A stretch of 64,000 nt of DNA from CBDAUN01 sp965200645 (GTDB lineage Bacteria; Pseudomonadota; Gammaproteobacteria; Arenicellales; JAJDZL01), in contig CBDAUN010000002.1 of NCBI GenBank assembly GCA_965200645.1, positions 1-64,000 of the forward strand, read 5' to 3'. The translations under genes and the position numbers were made by a program. A model generated the notes under the pieces. The model saw only the letters and a list, made by a program, of their open reading frames with translations, was not told the DNA's origin and did not search any database. Shown one piece after another: positions 10,614 to 18,159 of the stretch; position 1 is the first letter of the stretch; each line of letters begins with the position of its first letter.

Positions 10614-11426
10614 TTACTCGCGCCAGGTATCTTCTATCCAATCAGTTGGCATAATGTAGTGTTGAAGGTAGGAAAAAAGATTCTCTTCTCGATACTTTAA
10701 TCGAGGATATCCGAGCAAGTGTTCAGTCTTGCTTATTCCCTCGCGATGATGTTTCCATCCGCCTTTAATTCCATGACGAGGGTGGAGTCCGCCCGGAAAA
10801 ATCACAACTTTGGCGGCGTTGGGAAGCTTTGGCTGTAGGAAGTAGTTCAGTGGAAAGGTACGCATACATTGCAGACGAAAGTGTCGAATCCAACGATTCG
10901 GAAAAAACATAGCTCCCCCCGGGGCATTTTGAGTTAGGAACCGCTGTTCATACACATACGATTCGGTGACTTCCTTTGGATTAGCACAGAACTTCTCCAG
11001 AATCGGAGCAAGTTGACCAACTGGAAATCGGTAAACCGAACCTTGGCCAAGCCGTTCGAGCGGTTTAACTGGGTTGCGAGCAATGACGACACGATCAGTA
11101 TCACCATAACTAAACAGTTCATCTAAATTTCCCGTAATCAATATGTCCAAGTCCAGATACAGCGCCGTTCCTTGGAGGTCGGCTAATTTGGCGCTGTAAA
11201 GCCGTACCTTGTCCCAAATACCCTGCTTCGTCTTTGGAATTTCAACAGGAAGGGGTGGTAACGGATGGCATTCAACTTCAGGTTTAACTCCTGCATTGGA
11301 ATCAGTAAAGCAGACTAATCGGAATGGTGGGGTAATGTTGCGCTCAACCATCGAATAGAGGCGGTTTATGTACGGTGGACCGTACTTAGTACCCCAATTG
11401 AGGCAGACAATCTGTTTAACCATCAT
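10614..11426 (-). CDS. GT8-like glycosyltransferase
   Basis: 270 residues. A GT-A fold is suggested by IVCLNWGTKYGPPYINRLYS, RLVCFTD, and the metal-binding motif ALYLDLDILITGNLDELF with the LDLD core. This layout is found in GT8-type and related capsule or LPS sugar transferases. The start is either of two tandem ATGs after AGGGG. It belongs to the glycan locus; substrate unknown. Confidence 0.7.
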   Translation of the reverse strand: MMVKQIVCLNWGTKYGPPYINRLYSMVERNITPPFRLVCFTDSNAGVKPEVECHPLPPLPVEIPKTKQGIWDKVRLYSAKLADLQGTALYLDLDILITGNLDELFSYGDTDRVVIARNPVKPLERLGQGSVYRFPVGQLAPILEKFCANPKEVTESYVYEQRFLTQNAPGGAMFFPNRWIRHFRLQCMRTFPLNYFLQPKLPNAAKVVIFPGGLHPRHGIKGGWKHHREGISKTEHLLGYPRLKYREENLFSYLQHYIMPTDWIEDTWRE

Positions 11427-11928
11427 TAACCCCTATCCAAAAAACAGTCGATACTGTTCAATAAGGGACAATATAGCCAAAAGATAAGGGGTCTCGAATC
11501 TTGAGGTTGCACAATTGAACTTTTTGGTAATAACACTTTGTCGTACTGGATATTTAGGTTGCTCCAACTTTAGGAATGCACAACAAAACGGTATTATCCC
11601 ATTAAATTAGCTTATCAATAGATTTCTTAGAAATTAGAGAGTTTGACGAACTCATCAATTTCAACTCAACATGAAATTAGAGTTTATGGATAACCTTTTT
11701 CAAGTTGAATTAAATTGTGAACTTCACGTGTATAGAACGTCCAAGTATTAAGCGCCAATAACCAGTGCAAAAATTTTTTAAACTTGATCGAATCTTCTAG
11801 TTTGTATTCAGGTTTGAGAGAAGTAGTATGAGGTGATAAATTGGAATCAAATTACCGAGTGATTATAGTTTACGATTAGAATGCAGGTGTCTCTATCGGT
11901 ACTAGCAATGACATTCTTGGACTAATCA
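11427..11928. other. Gene-free AT-rich stretch
   Basis: About 500 bases between divergent genes. I see no convincing reading frame, RNA or repeat; it may contain the promoters of the GT8-like gene and the membrane protein. Confidence 0.5.
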
Positions 11929-12567
11929 TTGAATAGGATTCAATTCAAAAATTTTTGGAAACTCTCAATGGAAATTGTTCCGTACCTTCTAAAGACTAAT
12001 CTAAAAATCTTAGAACATCAGGACCGCAAATTCAATGTTTATATTGATATAAATTCACCGAATAACAAACAAGAATCGAAGCAAACGAAACTAAAGATTA
12101 AAAATGGGACTCCCACACACAATCCCGAAAAGAGCGGAACTGAGCCCACTTCCGAGCAAATGACAGAACATTCACCATCAACTAGTTCAGAACTACATAG
12201 TACGGTTGAAGCCGGTGATGGTCCGAAAGTTAAGTTGGAGATTAGAAACTTAGAGTCCTCAGCCAAAGAGAGTGATTTGAGAAACGAAGAAATTGCACAA
12301 CGTATTAATAATATTAGGCGCTTAGCTTCGGTGACGGGCCTAGTTACCATTGCTTTAATGTTTGCGTTCTTAATTTTTCTGGTGATTGGGGTTCGTACTG
12401 CACAGACCGAAATTAGAAGCCCCATTTTTCCGACTGTTTTATTCGTAACTCCCATTGTATCTATAACCGCTATTTTTCTTTTTGGAGCGTTTCGCAAATA
12501 TGAGGACAATGGCATACAAAGAGTGGAGAAGGAGGCTGTCGGAACTGCGCGTGTATTAGGTAGCTAG
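11929..12567 (+). CDS. Hypothetical membrane protein, two TM segments
   Basis: 212 residues if the TTG at 11929 is used; an alternative is the in-frame ATG of MEIVPYLLK, about 11 codons later. The first 110 residues are hydrophilic and rich in Lys, Ser, Thr and Glu. Two hydrophobic segments follow (SVTGLVTIALMFAFLIFLV and TVLFVTPIVSITAIFLFGA), separated by a short charged loop. No family is recognised. The region upstream lacks a clear ribosome binding site, so the start and even expression are uncertain. Confidence 0.5.
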   Translation: MNRIQFKNFWKLSMEIVPYLLKTNLKILEHQDRKFNVYIDINSPNNKQESKQTKLKIKNGTPTHNPEKSGTEPTSEQMTEHSPSTSSELHSTVEAGDGPKVKLEIRNLESSAKESDLRNEEIAQRINNIRRLASVTGLVTIALMFAFLIFLVIGVRTAQTEIRSPIFPTVLFVTPIVSITAIFLFGAFRKYEDNGIQRVEKEAVGTARVLGS

Positions 12568-12611
12568 TCATGGATCCATGGTGGATAATCATTCAAGGAG
12601 AAAAGTGAATA

Positions 12612-13047
12612 GAGAGGGTTTCGGGTTCTATAGCGTGTTGAATTGCACGCTCACTCTCGGCGCCGAGACTCCATCGCAGGATGCGGGTAGACGCAGCGGA
12701 TGCCTTGGCGCCGTCGGTTGATCTGATGGACGATGTCGTCAAGTTCCATCACTTTCGACCACCATAGTGAAGCGTGTCAGGTGGCAGTACTCATCGAGCA
12801 GGTGTCAGGAAAACAGCGTATCATTGATCATAGCTGCACACTTGATTGGTGGTGGTTTAATTAAGCAATATCAATTGCTTAAGTATTTGATAGTGGCGTC
12901 TTCGGAGGCTGTGGGGTGGCTTTTTGCGGAGCAGCGTTGAAAACCGATTAAAACCCGGTCAAAAAGCCCATTTTGTGGGGCAAACGAAAAATTAACCCAT
13001 TGAAAACAACAGTCAAATCAACACGCTACAGAACCCGAAACCCTCTC
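12612..13047. mobile_element. MITE-like remnant bounded by two inverted left ends of the GC-rich IS
   Basis: Both termini are copies of the left end of the element at 1385: GAGAGGGTTTCGGGTTCT from 12612, and its reverse complement ending at 13047 (one difference over about 30 bases). The right half, read on the minus strand, contains the left-end leader and the start of the transposase (VETMELDD-like region), then stops. The original right end (GGGAAACTCTC) is missing. It abuts, and probably interrupted, an IS1634-type transposase gene that resumes at 13048. Confidence 0.6.
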
Positions 13048-13680
13048 TTGACAAGATTCTGACTTTGGTCGGCCGTTACGCCCAAAAGGTCGATCCCGAA
13101 GGAATGCACGTGGTCTTGATGGACTGTACGATGTTGTACTTTGAACAGGACCAAGAGGACGAAGGACCCGAGGCGTTGCGCTTGAAAGGTCGCAGTAAAG
13201 ATGGCAAGGCGCATCGGGTACAGATCATCTTGGCTTTAATGGTGACTAACGAAGGATTACCGGTGGGCTATGAGGTGTTCCCGGGGAATATCTATGAAGG
13301 CAAGACATTAATTCAGTTAGTCGATGACTGGCAGGTTCGGTTTCCGGGTGGACGCATGACTGTGGTCGCCGATGCCGGACTGCTCAGTGCAGAGAATCAA
13401 GCCGCACTGCAGGCCCGTCAGATCGCGTATATCCTCGGTTATCGCATGAAGTCAGCCTCGGCAGTGATTAAACAACAAATCCTGGATCATGAGGCTTATC
13501 AGTGCTGGGATGGACTGAAGCGGCAACCCCATCGTCAACAAGTGTGGCGTTACCGGGAAATCGCACACGGCCATGAACGCATCATCGCGACCTTCTCATC
13601 GAATCGGAACTTCCGATGTAGTGCTTCATATCGAACTGTGGTCCTATTAAATCAATGACTTACAAGCGAAAATGTCGGAA
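13048..13680 (+). mobile_element. IS1634-type remnant
   Basis: The sequence enters the element at codon DKI of the transposase (compare VIDKIQTLVGRYTQK in the intact copies) and exits at the right terminus AAAATGTCGGAA. The last quarter of the transposase gene is deleted: the sequence jumps from IIATFSS to the right-end untranslated region (GGAACTTCCGATG). Confidence 0.75.
13065..13658 (+). pseudogene. IS1634-type transposase fragment
   Basis: 197 codons that match the middle of the 27777 and 59464 transposases almost residue for residue. It keeps the two catalytic Asp segments (MDCTMLYF and VVADAGLLS) but loses the C-terminal part with the catalytic Glu. The 5' third is replaced by the MITE-like element. 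Not functional. Confidence 0.75.
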
Positions 13681-13773
13681 ACCAAGAAGCAAAAATAACG
13701 AACACTTTAATAATATGATTCAAGGTTTCAAACAGTTTGGCATCAGTATTTCCTATGCTTTGGCACTGAAAAC

Positions 13774-14511
13774 TTAGGTCGATTCGTAGTTTGTTATGAT
13801 TGTCAATCCACCTTTCTTTCCGCCTGTACGAACGTAAAAATGTTTATACAGGGAAACGATTTCAGTATGTACTTTCCAATTGTCTTCAACAAAATAGACA
13901 AAATTATCCTTTAAGTGTGAAGACATGCACCTTAGTGTATTCAATATTGCTTGATCTTGATGACAGGCGTCATCGATGCAAATATCGACCTTGTCTCCAT
14001 TTAGTATTTCGTTTAGGACTTCTGTATTACAAGCATACTGGTCGAACTGATAAACTTCTGGTGAATTCTTAGAAAATGCACCTAGTATTGATAGTCTATC
14101 GAGATTATCGTTGAAGTAACTAAGTTCAAAATCTAACCCAATGATTCTTGAGTTTGGAAACAAATCACACCACAGTGCAAGCCCTGTTCCGCACAAAATC
14201 CCAATCTCACAGATGGTATATCTTTCATAGCGTTGCTTAACAAATGGTTTCAAAAATTCTTGATAAGATTCTCCATAACCATGATGTAGATTAGACATTC
14301 TGTCGCCGCCGACTTCTTTTGGTTTCGCGAAATAATCTGGATAAAGAGTTTGATGTCGGTTACTTGCAGATAATTTAACCCTCACTTTTCCACCGTATTT
14401 GTCTTCAATTCCGGCCAGCCAGTTGGCTGAACCGACGGGGGCTCCCTGGAACCGAAATCGATTGATTCGGCGATTCCTCATGTTTCTAAGTAGTCTTGCA
14501 AGCGAGGCCAT
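13774..14511 (-). CDS. SAM-dependent methyltransferase, glycan-locus paralog 2
   Basis: 245 residues, about two thirds identical by eye to the protein at 5418-6149. Shared landmarks are GAPVGSANWLAG, GGDRMSNLHHGYGESYQEFL, the SAM-binding ICEIGILCGTGLALWCDLFP, IIGLDFE and VDICIDDACH. A duplicate pair on the same strand, with glycosyltransferases between, suggests that the locus grew by block duplication. It is bracketed by IS remnants on both sides, a likely means of transfer. Confidence 0.7.
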   Translation of the reverse strand: MASLARLLRNMRNRRINRFRFQGAPVGSANWLAGIEDKYGGKVRVKLSASNRHQTLYPDYFAKPKEVGGDRMSNLHHGYGESYQEFLKPFVKQRYERYTICEIGILCGTGLALWCDLFPNSRIIGLDFELSYFNDNLDRLSILGAFSKNSPEVYQFDQYACNTEVLNEILNGDKVDICIDDACHQDQAILNTLRCMSSHLKDNFVYFVEDNWKVHTEIVSLYKHFYVRTGGKKGGLTIITNYEST

Positions 14512-14584
14512 GCGTTTGTCGTGATTGATTGGTACAAAGAAACTAGTTAAGGTACTTCAATTTGAAATTCTTTGAAGGGAATAC

Positions 14585-15315
14585 GAGAGGGTATCGAATG
14601 ATGTAAAGTGTTGATATGACTGTTGTTTTCAATGGGTTGATTTTTCGTTTACCCCACAAATTGGGCTTTTCGACCGGGTTTTAGGCGATTTTAGACGCTG
14701 CACCGAAAAAGCCATCCCACAACCTCCAAATTCGCCACTATCAAACACTTAAGCGATTGATATAACTTAATCAAATGCCGCATCCTCAGGGCATTTCGAA
14801 TAGCATGAACACTTGAATAATCAAACAACCACCAATCGGGTGCAACAAGGACCAATGATACGCTGTTTTCCTGGTACCTGCTCGATGAGTACTGTGACCT
14901 GACCCGCTTAACTATGGTGGTTGAAGCAATGGAACTTGACGACCTAATCCATCAGTTCAACCAACGGCGCCGAGGCACGCGCTGCGAATGGCCTGCCAAG
15001 GCGTGCGCACCCGACCCGGGTGCACAACGCCGACGTCATCGACCCCCTCATCTATGACGAACGCGGGGTAGTCTCCTGTCGCTGTCCACAAATCGGCCTG
15101 ATCACTGACATCGCCCGAAAGGGGCGGCACCGCCAGGCGTGCACTTTTTCTGCACATTGTCGCCCACCGGCACTGTTCAGCGACCCATCAGCGCCGGATC
15201 AGCCAATACTCACGAAAATCCCACGAATGACCCGCCGGTATTCCTTCCAATTCGGCCCCGGTTAGACGAAATATCGACTTTGAAGTTGTAGAATAACTAC
15301 AAATGGGAAACTCTC
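14585..15315 (+). mobile_element. Internally deleted copy of the GC-rich IS (0.73 kb)
   Basis: The left end (GAGAGGGTATCG) and leader match the copy at 1385, followed by the transposase start (LFSWYLLDEYCDLTRL-like). An internal deletion of about 1.1 kb then joins directly to the TRVHNADVIDPLIYDERG region and the right end (GGGAAACTCTC at 15315). No complete transposase remains. Confidence 0.7.
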
Positions 15316-15332
15316 AAAGTGAATAAAAGTTC

Positions 15333-15361
15333 TTGAAAATCATCCCAATTTAATGTACTCT
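15333..15361 (+). promoter_or_regulatory. Putative rplM promoter
   Basis: TTGAAA at 15333-15338 and TACTCT at 15356-15361 are separated by 17 bases. It sits immediately after the right end of the IS remnant and 65 bases before the rplM start. Confidence 0.4.
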
Positions 15362-15377
15362 TACTTTTGGTTCGGAT

Positions 15378-15405
15378 GCCATGCATTTTCGAAGTTATGC
15401 ATGGC
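15378..15405 (+). promoter_or_regulatory. rplM 5' leader hairpin
   Basis: A perfect 8-bp inverted repeat, GCCATGCA and TGCATGGC, with a 12-base loop, followed by TTTTAATTTTG. It is in the untranslated leader of rplM, 22 bases before the start. L13 is known to autoregulate its operon in enteric bacteria; this hairpin is a candidate target or a weak attenuator (inference). Confidence 0.45.
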
Positions 15406-15426
15406 TTTTAATTTTGTGTCAAAAGA

Positions 15427-15855
15427 ATGAAAACAGTATCAGCCAAAGCCAGTGACGTATCTAGAGATTGGTTTCTTGTAGATGCTACAGATAAAGTACT
15501 AGGGCGCCTTGCGTCACAAATCGCTATTCGTTTACGCGGCAAACATAAGGCTATCTATACACCTCATGTTGACACTGGTGATTATGTTGTAGTTGTTAAT
15601 GCTGAGAAGGTTGTGGTTACTGGCAACAAAGAAAATGCAAAAGAGTATTTTCGCCACTCTGGCCGACCTGGAGGACTTACCGTCACAGGTATTGCTGAAA
15701 TGCGTTCTAGACATCCTACACGAATCATTGAAAAGGCGGTTCGTGGAATGATGCCCAAGGGACCATTGGGCCGATCAATGATGTCAAAGTTAAAAGTTTA
15801 TGCTGGTCCTGACCAACCACATCAAGCACAACAATTGAAAGAATTAGACCTATAA
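15427..15855 (+). CDS. rplM: 50S ribosomal protein L13
   Basis: 142 residues, the family's normal length. The sequence is typical of L13: DWFLVDATDKVLGRLAS near residue 16, GDYVVVVNAEKV, and near the C-terminus RAVRGMMPKGPLGRSM-type residues (VRGMMPKGPLGRSM) and LKVYAGPDQPHQAQQ. It binds 23S rRNA early in 50S assembly. It is followed 16 bases later by rpsI, the standard bacterial pair. Confidence 0.97.
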   Translation: MKTVSAKASDVSRDWFLVDATDKVLGRLASQIAIRLRGKHKAIYTPHVDTGDYVVVVNAEKVVVTGNKENAKEYFRHSGRPGGLTVTGIAEMRSRHPTRIIEKAVRGMMPKGPLGRSMMSKLKVYAGPDQPHQAQQLKELDL

Positions 15856-15871
15856 CTGTAAACACTACTAT

Positions 15872-16270
15872 ATGGCTACCGCAACAGAGACTTATTACGG
15901 AACCGGGCGGAGAAAGTCTTCAACGGCTCGGGTTTATCTGAAGCGCGGGGAGGGCAACATCACCGCAAATGGACGTTCGATCGAAGAATACTTTGGTCGT
16001 GAGACCGCACGAATGGTAATTCGCCAACCTCTAGACTTGCTTGGAATGCTAAATACAATTGACGTTAAGGCAGCTGTTTCAGGTGGCGGCCCGAGCGGAC
16101 AGGCTGGTGCAATACAACTAGCTATAGCTCGTGCATTGTTGCAATACGATCAAGCCAACCGAAGTGCACTACGAAACGGAGGATTTCTTACACGGGATGC
16201 TCGAGAAGTAGAGCGTAAGAAAGTTGGTTTGCATAAGGCACGCAAAAGGCCTCAGTATTCTAAGCGCTAG
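15872..16270 (+). CDS. rpsI: 30S ribosomal protein S9
   Basis: 132 residues. It has the S9 hallmarks YYGTGRRKSSTARVYLK, GGGPSGQAGAIQLAIARAL, LTRDAREVERKKVG and the basic tail ARKRPQYSKR, whose last Lys-Arg reaches the decoding centre and P-site tRNA. Translationally coupled to rplM by a 16-base gap. Confidence 0.97.
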   Translation: MATATETYYGTGRRKSSTARVYLKRGEGNITANGRSIEEYFGRETARMVIRQPLDLLGMLNTIDVKAAVSGGGPSGQAGAIQLAIARALLQYDQANRSALRNGGFLTRDAREVERKKVGLHKARKRPQYSKR

Positions 16271-16309
16271 AGTCTTATTTTAATTTCGACGGTTCCGAGG
16301 AACGCACTT

Positions 16310-16383
16310 TGGGGAATCGTCTAACGGTAGGACAGCGGACTCTGACTCCGCCAGTCTAGGTTCGAATCCTAGTTCCCCAGCCA
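16310..16383 (+). tRNA. tRNA-Gln (anticodon CTG)
   Basis: A cloverleaf can be drawn: acceptor TGGGGAA pairs with TTCCCCA; D loop contains CTAACGGTAGG; anticodon stem-loop GCGGA-CTCTGAC-TCCGC carries CTG; the T arm is CTAGGTTCGAATCCTAG. The discriminator is G and CCA is encoded (16381-16383). Confidence 0.93.
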
Positions 16384-16944
16384 ATCTCTTGTAGTGTTTC
16401 TGTGCGCAGCCATTAACCATTCAGAGCAAACCAAGAATCTACATTCACCAATCCAGCCAGAAATTACTACTCAGCCAGCTATTCAGTTGATTTAAAACAA
16501 TCTTGTAAAACCAAGTGTTTTTTCCAGATTTCATTGGCTTTACTAATGAGCATATTCGACGACTGTCCTCTTTCGCTCGCGTGTCAATTGATGAGGTCGA
16601 AATCCCGTAATCCCATGTCACCTGCCCCCTCGATTGACCTTCAATCACTAAATCAATATTTCTTGCATTTACTCGACCAAAGAGAGTTCTCGATCTCAAC
16701 AAAATTTAGAACATTTATGAGACTAAAGATGGATTAAAACTCAAACGAACCATCAAGACCGATCGAACCAAAGTTAACTTCCCGATAGAATCAAATAATC
16801 TACTGAGATTAACCAACTGTAGTTTTATTCGGTAATGTTTGTTGGGTTAAACCAACACTTGTTGGTAAAAGTCCCGCATCTAATTTTAGGTTTCCGATTA
16901 TCATTGCATGGGCATCAATTCTCATACTAACGGGTAAATTTGGC
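16384..16944. other. Gene-free stretch upstream of the ErpA-type gene
   Basis: About 560 bases without a convincing gene. The short frames here show no family features. At 16841-16858 there is a perfect inverted repeat TGTTGG-GTTAAA-CCAACA, followed at 16861 by a further TGTTGG, about 90 bases before the downstream gene; it may be an operator (low confidence). Confidence 0.4.
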
Positions 16945-17274
16945 TTGGAAAACTTTGCATTACTAGATATTTCCCAAAGCGCTGCAGAACGTGTTCGTGC
17001 ACTAATGGCTGACTCAAAAGTCGGCTTAAGAGTATTTGTAGAAGGTGGCGGGTGTTCAGGTTTTCAATACGGATTTCAACTTGAGTCCGAAATGCAAGAA
17101 GACGACATTGTTATTGAGAGCAATGGCGTCACCTTGGTAGTCGATTCGCTCAGTGCTCAATACCTCACAGGCGCAAAGGTAGACTATCTGGACGATTTAA
17201 TGGGGGCACGATTTTTCGTTGACAATCCAAACGCTAGTACAACTTGCGGCTGTGGTTCATCGTTTGCAATCTGA
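16945..17274 (+). CDS. erpA: A-type iron-sulfur carrier (ErpA-like)
   Basis: 109 residues of the HesB/IscA/ErpA family. The three metal-binding cysteines are present: GGGCSGFQYGF at about residue 37 and the C-terminal TTCGCGSSF. It transfers Fe-S clusters to target proteins such as IspG. The TTG at 16945 is used because no in-frame ATG lies nearby; the protein begins with the usual region (LDISQSAAERV). The stand-alone position away from an isc operon fits ErpA better than IscA, but the symbol is chosen on similarity only. Confidence 0.8.
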   Translation: MENFALLDISQSAAERVRALMADSKVGLRVFVEGGGCSGFQYGFQLESEMQEDDIVIESNGVTLVVDSLSAQYLTGAKVDYLDDLMGARFFVDNPNASTTCGCGSSFAI

Positions 17275-17333
17275 CTAATTCCAACCTCTCCTACCAGTTC
17301 CTCATCAAGAATCCTATCGATAAGTGACCAACC

Positions 17334-18095
17334 ATGGTGACTTCATCGTTACTATTGCTGAGCGGAATTGCTGCCTTCGCTTTCGGCGTCGGAGTATTAA
17401 TTGGCGTTGTTGGGATTGGCGGAATTCTTTTGATCCCTTTTTTGGTGTACGTTATTGGGATCGACATTCACACAGTAATTACATCCTGCATGGCGGGATT
17501 TGTCGTAAGTGGCTGGGTAGCGGTGTACTGTTATGCAAGAAAGGGTTCAATCCGTTGGGACAAAGCAGTCTTTCTTATTCTCGGCGCAGCACCTGGAGCT
17601 TACCTAGGGTCGATAACAGTATGGGCATTGCCAGCGTTCGTACTCGAATTCATCGTCATTGCCTTTGTTCTGGTATCAGGAATAAATTCCTTACGCAAGA
17701 AGTTGGCTGATAGACATGATTCTGGTATCGACTCGGTCCCTAATCTTGCCTTAGTTCTACTGGGTTTGGCTGTAGGTTATGGCTCGTCAGTGAGCGGGAC
17801 CGGCGGGCCTCTACTGTTGGTGCCTTCATTACTTTTCCTTCATTTTCCTGTCCTTACGACAGTCGGCTTGAGTATGGCCATTCAGTTGGTAATCGCTCCA
17901 TTCGCCACAATTGGTCACATTTTGCATGGAACAATAGATTGGGTTTTGGCTATTCCGGTAGCGATTGGTGTATCAACTGGAGTTGTGCTGGGTGCTGAAA
18001 TTGCACATAAAATTTCATTAGATTCATTAAGGAAAGTCGTCGCTGTGTCACTATTAGTATGCGGAGCATCGATTACCGTCAAGTACTTGGTTTAG
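17334..18095 (+). CDS. TauE/SafE-family permease
   Basis: 253 residues, about eight hydrophobic segments. The first contains the family signature GVGVLIGVVGIGGILLIPFL, and the second half has the internal repeat GYGSSVSGTGGPLLLVPSLL. Members export sulfite or sulfoacetate or take up other small anions; the substrate here is unknown. ATG start at 17334. It follows the ErpA-type gene by 60 bases on the same strand. Confidence 0.85.
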   Translation: MVTSSLLLLSGIAAFAFGVGVLIGVVGIGGILLIPFLVYVIGIDIHTVITSCMAGFVVSGWVAVYCYARKGSIRWDKAVFLILGAAPGAYLGSITVWALPAFVLEFIVIAFVLVSGINSLRKKLADRHDSGIDSVPNLALVLLGLAVGYGSSVSGTGGPLLLVPSLLFLHFPVLTTVGLSMAIQLVIAPFATIGHILHGTIDWVLAIPVAIGVSTGVVLGAEIAHKISLDSLRKVVAVSLLVCGASITVKYLV

Positions 18096-18159
18096 AGCTT
18101 TTACTACCGAATAAGATTTGTTCTTCTGTATCTATGCAAGCATTTACGGCTGACAGCAT

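Noticed and set aside
16445..16702. 85-codon frame on the minus strand upstream of the ErpA-type gene
   Set aside because: No recognisable domain, no ribosome binding site, and composition like intergenic DNA.
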